A DNA stretch of 6,900 bases from Candidatus Omnitrophota bacterium. Lineage in GTDB: Bacteria; Omnitrophota; Gorgyraeia; Zapsychrales; JANLHA01. Shown piece by piece: positions 1 through 4,300 of the stretch (position 1 is the stretch's first letter; each line of letters opens with the position of its first letter). The position numbers and the translations under genes are program-made. The notes beneath the pieces were generated by a model, which saw only the letters and a list, made by a program, of their open reading frames with translations, did not search any database and was not told the DNA's origin. The stretch spans positions 1 to 6,900 of the forward strand of contig JAHFFS010000082.1 in NCBI GenBank assembly GCA_023247815.1, written 5' to 3'.

Positions 1-1
1 A

Positions 2-325
2 CCGGGGTTCAGCGCATTGCCTCATAATTTTTGTTACCCGAGGATGCCTGAGTGGGCGACCTATGTTTCAAAAATAATGTTACCCTTCTAACAGAGTAAG
101 GTTACGGTAGGTGGCCCCGATTTTTTTGCAGAAATTTTAATCAATGTTGGACGATCACTCAAAAATGGTGGCTATCTTTTTGTGGGCGGTGAATCTGACA
201 AAGATTATCAATACGCTGTTTGGCAAAGGGATAGTAATCAACTCATCCGCGTGGCTAGTGATGATGCGCGGGCGAATTATCTCCCAAGCCAAGGAAACCT
301 TAGTTTGGCTGACTTAGCACCGTAG
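2..325 (+). pseudogene. Interrupted or partial frame, methyltransferase-like C-terminus
   Basis: One frame is open from the left edge to TAG 323-325 except for a single TAA at 89-91. The part after that stop (92-325, 77 residues) contains DFFAEILINVGRSLKNGGYL and then FVGGE. This resembles the helix-loop-strand near the end of class I SAM-dependent methyltransferases, where 'LLxxxxRxLKxGGYLxVGGE' is typical. It ends in a hydrophilic tail, LSLADLAP. The part before the stop (SALPHNF, then MPEWATYVSKIMLPF) has protein-like composition and the same frame, so a single substitution could have split one gene. No ATG with a ribosome binding site precedes the second part, which argues against an independent gene there. 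The N-terminal SAM-binding motif would lie outside the window. The methyltransferase resemblance is a weak, pattern-based inference. A sequencing error at 89-91 would also explain the break. Confidence 0.4.
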
Positions 326-459
326 ACCCAACTTCGACAGTTTGCTTCAAGAATTTTTGTAATAGTTCAGCCCTTCTGTGCAACTGATACATCGTTTACA
401 TTTTAGTCATGATAGTGTCAAAAATTCTATGAAAAGCACACAAGAGGAAGGCGGATGAT

Positions 460-569
460 ATGAAGATTTTAAATGGCGGTAGTGGTTTATTTTTATGTGT
501 CAATGACACCGTAGGGGGGAGGATGCTGCAGAAGGTAAAGTAAGAGACTTTGATCCTGATAAGGATTAA
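460..569 (+). pseudogene. Possible remnant antitoxin with a frameshift at a G-run
   Basis: ATG 460 has a good ribosome binding site (GAGGAAGG at 444-451). It encodes a 27-residue peptide, MKILNGGSGLFLCVNDTVGG and a tail, ending at TAA 541-543. In the adjacent frame a coherent acidic tail, EDAAEGKVRDFDPDKD, ends at TAA 567-569, a single base before the toxin ATG at 571. The two frames meet at a run of six G (514-519). One extra G would join them into a 36-residue protein whose stop is tightly coupled to the toxin start, the arrangement expected of an antitoxin. A normal antitoxin is 60-90 residues with a DNA-binding half, and none is visible here. This could therefore be a truncated antitoxin, an unrelated small peptide, or chance. 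I do not recognise the peptide itself. Confidence 0.3.
561..565 (+). promoter_or_regulatory. Ribosome binding site of the toxin-like gene
   Basis: AAGGA lies five bases before ATG 571, a normal Shine-Dalgarno spacing. It decides the start: the upstream TTG at 550 in the same frame would place this site inside the coding sequence and has no comparable site of its own. The motif sits in the last codons of the short acidic frame that ends at 569, so translation of the two would be coupled if that frame is used. Confidence 0.6.
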
Positions 570-570
570 A

Positions 571-861
571 ATGTTTCAAATCCGTTTAACACAGGAAGCC
601 CAAGATCAATACGATTACTTAAAAACTGATAAGGGGCTTGAAAAAAGGTACAAGGCTGTTAAAACGTTTAAATTTTTGAAGCATAATCCTCTTCATCCAA
701 GTTTACAAACACACAAATTTACAAGCCTTGAAGGCCCGCGGCGAGAAGAGATATTGGAATCTTACGCGGAACAAAATACTCCCGCGGCTTATCAGGTATT
801 TTGGTATTACGGTCCCAATAAAAATCAAATCACGGTGATATCAATTTCCCCGCATCCATAA
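571..861 (+). CDS. RelE/ParE-type toxin-like protein
   Basis: This 96-residue protein has the layout of the RelE/ParE (cytotoxic translational repressor) superfamily. Strand 1 is MFQIRLTQEA. A charged helical hairpin follows (residues about 8-38). Then come HNPLHPSLQTHKFTSLEG (38-55), ESYAEQNTPAAYQVFWYYGP (63-82) and a final strand ending ISISPHP (90-96). The blocks 'NPxHPxLxTHKxxSLxG', 'YAExxTPAAYxxFWxYGP' and the terminal PHP are, from memory of the family, hallmarks of a RelE-like subgroup. Members of the superfamily either cleave mRNA at the ribosome or poison gyrase, and which applies here cannot be told. The length is normal and no residue block looks lost, so the gene appears intact. 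ATG 571 is chosen over TTG 550 because of the AAGGA site. The expected partner is missing or degraded: only a short acidic frame ends one base upstream, and no antitoxin ORF follows. Confidence 0.75.
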   Translation: MFQIRLTQEAQDQYDYLKTDKGLEKRYKAVKTFKFLKHNPLHPSLQTHKFTSLEGPRREEILESYAEQNTPAAYQVFWYYGPNKNQITVISISPHP

Positions 862-1225
862 AATTTTTTTAATCCGGGGCCCCGATTCTGTAGAAGCACG
901 CCAGCTGTAAATTATTTTTGACCGCAGGTAATGGCAGGTCAATTGGAAACCGCAAGTCGTTCTCCATAAATCCCACCGTAATTCTCAAGCGCAAAGGAAT
1001 GCATAGAAATATTTTTGTTAATTTTGCTCAAAAATAAATTTTTTTAAAAGATTAAAATGTTGTAACTTGTTTAAACATAACATCTTAAATCTCACCTAAA
1101 AAAACACTTGAAATTATTAGTTAACGTGATAAAATTCTTCTTTACTTCAATAAGACTTTATAGAGAGGTTTTTACATCATTTTATAACATATACGTTAAT
1201 CAATCGCTATCTGAAGCTGCCGTAG
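862..1225 (+). other. AT-rich intergenic region and leader of the giant gene
   Basis: No convincing gene lies here. The only ATG frames are around 12 codons long. From about 1005 to 1200 the DNA is strongly AT-rich with many A and T runs, typical of an upstream promoter region. A GC-only near-palindrome (CCGGGGCCCCG, 874-884) follows the toxin gene. It has no loop and no T-run after it, so it does not qualify as an intrinsic terminator. The best promoter is at 1108-1135. The remaining roughly 85 bases would be the untranslated leader of the large gene. Confidence 0.6.
1108..1135 (+). promoter_or_regulatory. Sigma-70-type promoter for the giant gene
   Basis: A -35 box TTGAAA (1108-1113, five of six consensus bases) and a -10 box TAAAAT (1130-1135, five of six) are separated by 16 bases. 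Transcription would start near 1142, giving a leader of about 84 bases before ATG 1226. The surrounding DNA is AT-rich and no gene on the same strand lies between this site and the start codon. It is the best promoter match I found in the intergenic region. Confidence 0.55.
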
Positions 1226-1336
1226 ATGTATTCCTTTCGCACCCCCAGAGGTTACAAACCGCTCACCAGGATTTTAGCCGGCCTCATCATCTTCTTTTTT
1301 ATATCCAATGAACTCTTTCGATCGGTTGCCTTTGCC
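1226..1336 (+). other. Sec-type signal peptide of the giant protein
   Basis: Residues 1-15 are basic (R5, R8, K11, R15). Residues 16-27 form a hydrophobic core, ILAGLIIFFFIS. Residues 35-37 (AFA) followed by NP make a standard signal peptidase I site, giving a mature N-terminus at N38. A lipobox cysteine is absent, so lipoprotein processing is not expected. The presence of this leader also supports ATG 1226 over the later in-frame ATG within FANPMASS. Confidence 0.8.
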
Positions 1337-4300
1337 AATCCTATGGCAAGTTCTTCTGCAATCACCGACGAAGAAGACAAAGTAGAATTTCAAACCAGTC
1401 TACTGACCACAAATAATGCCGGCAGCGCGCCCCTTCAACAGCCGGTGTTGGCCCCAGATACTCTTTTTAACCCAGAAATTCCAATCCAGTTCAAAAATCT
1501 TCCACTTTCCGAATTAAATTTTGAGCAAAGAGCGCGAAATTCGGTGAGTTATCCTTACGTTGAATACGATGCCAATGGCAATAAGACCGTGTTTGTCAGT
1601 GATCAGCTAAGAATGGTCTTTGAAAAGCTCAGCAATGGGGAATTTCGAATCAAAGAGTTGTTTCGCGGCCCAGAACATGCCGTTTACCAGTTTGCAGACG
1701 GCAAGCTGTTCATCACATTGGAAGGGCAAAATCAAGAATATCAGGAAGAATTTGTGTATGAATGGGATGATCTTTGCCAGGGCGCGAACTGCCAGATTTC
1801 TTCGGCCAAGGAAAAGATTAATCCTAACGAGCATTTTGATGTAACTCTAAATTTTTCAGTAGGTTGGAACTTTTTTAGTAATCCATTTGCCGAAACGATT
1901 TCGCTCAATTCTCCAGTTGCTTCTTTTATGGAGTCAGTTTGGGCGTGGGATAACGTGGCTAAAAAATATCTCAGGGTTAATGAAGCCTTAGAGCCGGGAA
2001 AGGTTTATTGGGTGTGGGTGGATGTGGCTGGTGAGCGCAAGTTTCAAGGGCGGAAGGTGATCAACATCAACCAGCAGTTATGCACGGGATGGAATCTGAT
2101 TGGCTCAAGTTATGACAGCCCAAGATTAGAGAACGTTATTGATACGGCCCAAGTGACCGGCCCTTTATGGGATTGGAAAGATGCCAGCTATAAGGCCTAT
2201 ACCATCAATGAGTCTTTGGTTCTTCCAGCGGGAAAAGGTTTTTGGATCAATGTCAGTCAATCAACTCAACTCAAATTGGCCAAGCAGATTGATTCAGTAT
2301 TTTTGTCGAGCTTTGACACCATGCCCCCCTTCGGAACGGTTGTGTTGAATGCGGGGAATGCTTACACGAATTCAGCAATCGTGAATTTGGCTTTAACCGC
2401 GGATGATCAGGGGTCTGGCGTGCGTCTGATGCGCTTTTCCGTGGATGAGGGATCGACTTGGAGCGAGTGGGAAGACTTTAACAAAACGAAGATGTTGGCT
2501 TTACCGACGGGCGACGGAGAGAAGAAAGTCCAGGCGCAGTTGCAGGACCAGGCCGAAAATATCTCCGCGGTGATCAGTGCCAACATCATTTTAGATACCC
2601 AAGGTCCGGTCAGTACGTTTAATGTCGATTATATTTTGGATCAAGAGGTTCGGCTCAATCTAACGGCTCATGACACGCTGTCGGGACTCAAAGAGACGCG
2701 TATCTCATTTGACCAAGGAAATACTTGGACGGATTGGGAAATTTTTACCGCCGCTAAGGTGTTACCTAAACCAGTGAACGATCAGCAGCTGAATATCAGG
2801 TATCAATTGCGTGATCAGGCCGGAAACGTTTCTAGTTTTGTGGTCCCTTTGATTCAGATTGTGACGGAAATTCCGAGTTTGATTGATCAGCAGAATTGGG
2901 AATTTGAATATCACGTCGGAGATGAAACAGAAAATCGGAAAAGGACTTTTGAATTGACGAATGGGGTCAACGACTTGAGTGTTGTTGTCACAAACAACGG
3001 GAACAAGATCAATATCCGTTTTCAGGTTTTATTTTTCGAGCGCAAAGGTGATATGACCAAGGGGGGAATCTTGCCCTATTTTAATTTTTTTGATTCCCAA
3101 GCCAATCCGGTGACGGGTTTGAGCAAAAGTCTTTTCGGTGATGATTCTGACCCGGTCCGTCAATACGGCACGTTTACCTATGACATGGCGCTGCGGGCCA
3201 TCGCGCGGTTGCAGCAAACGGTTTTATCCACTTACGCGCAGAACCGCTCCTTTGCCTTCGGTGAAAATGCCCCGCAAACGCAGGAGGTGAATTATACCCC
3301 CAATGAAGGAGTCTTAAACACAATTCGCATCCTCAATTTTACCGGGGACTGGTCAACGACCTGGGATCTTTCCGTCTTCGGCGGACCCAACGCCTGGATC
3401 GGGATCGCGGCTTTGCAGAATTATAGCCAGCAGCCGGTCGCATGGTTGCTCAATTTCGCGAAAGAACGGGCGGATTTTCTTCTTCATCTGCAAGATAGCG
3501 ACGGGGGATTAAGGCAGGGGCCGATCGGGCAATTCAGCCCAACGGCGGATTTTAGCTTTTTCTGGAACCGCAAGTCCACGGAGAATAATGAAAGTGCCCT
3601 GTATTTTTTTGACATGCTTTATCAAATGACCGGTGAGTCGCAATATAAAAATGCCGCTGATCGGATTTACGCGTGGGTCAAGGCCATGTATGATCCAACA
3701 CAGAAAATTTTTTCCCGAGGGGCGGTCTTTCAAAACGGCAATTGGGTCAAAGACGGTGTCGGTGTTTACGCGTCGGACACGACCAACTGGGCGCCGATCG
3801 AACGTATGCTCGACGATTCCTTCTTTGGCGCGACCCGTCAGGAACGATTGGCTCTTTATGAACAGATGTTGACGGCCGAGGAGACTCTCACCGGTGTCCG
3901 CGACCAACAAGGTGTTTTAAAGGGCATCAGCTTTTCTCCTTCGTCGGCGGCGTTGGGTGCGATATCGATCGAGTGGTCATCGCAACTCAGCTTGCGCTAT
4001 CTTCGCGTCGCGACAGAGTATGCCAAATTGAACGTCGCCAGTAAGACTTTGGAGTACTGGAACAAATATCAGCAGTTCAATTCTGGATTGGCTTCTTATT
4101 TTCAAACTGTTCAAGGCAATCGTGTTGCCCCTCAAGCGGTCTATCTTAACGGTGCCGTCGCGGTGATTGACACTGGTCACGGCTGGTCAACGTCATCGGC
4201 CTACGCGTCGGCGGCCAGTGGTTATTTTTACGGAATGGCCAAGGCCGGGTTTGATCCACTGGTCCTGCGCTCGGGTGTTGACATCAGTCATGCCATCCGT

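Noticed and set aside
14..24. GCATTGCCTCA shared with 6527-6537 as a direct repeat
   Set aside because: The match is only 11 bases, both copies are ordinary coding-like sequence, and similarity does not extend on either side.
550..570. TTG at 550 as an earlier start for the toxin-like gene
   Set aside because: ATG 571 has an AAGGA site at the right distance, and family members start at the equivalent of MFQIR; the extra seven residues add nothing recognisable.
874..884. GC palindrome after the toxin gene as an intrinsic terminator
   Set aside because: The arms meet without a loop and no T-run follows; the T-run lies before the palindrome instead.
931..1038. Tiny ATG frames of about 12 codons in the intergenic region
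   Set aside because: They have no properly spaced ribosome binding site and no recognisable composition.
1108..1311. A 67-codon plus-strand frame starting at TTG and overlapping the start of the giant gene
   Set aside because: Its start coincides with the -35 box, it has no ribosome binding site, and it overlaps the signal peptide of the large gene in another frame.
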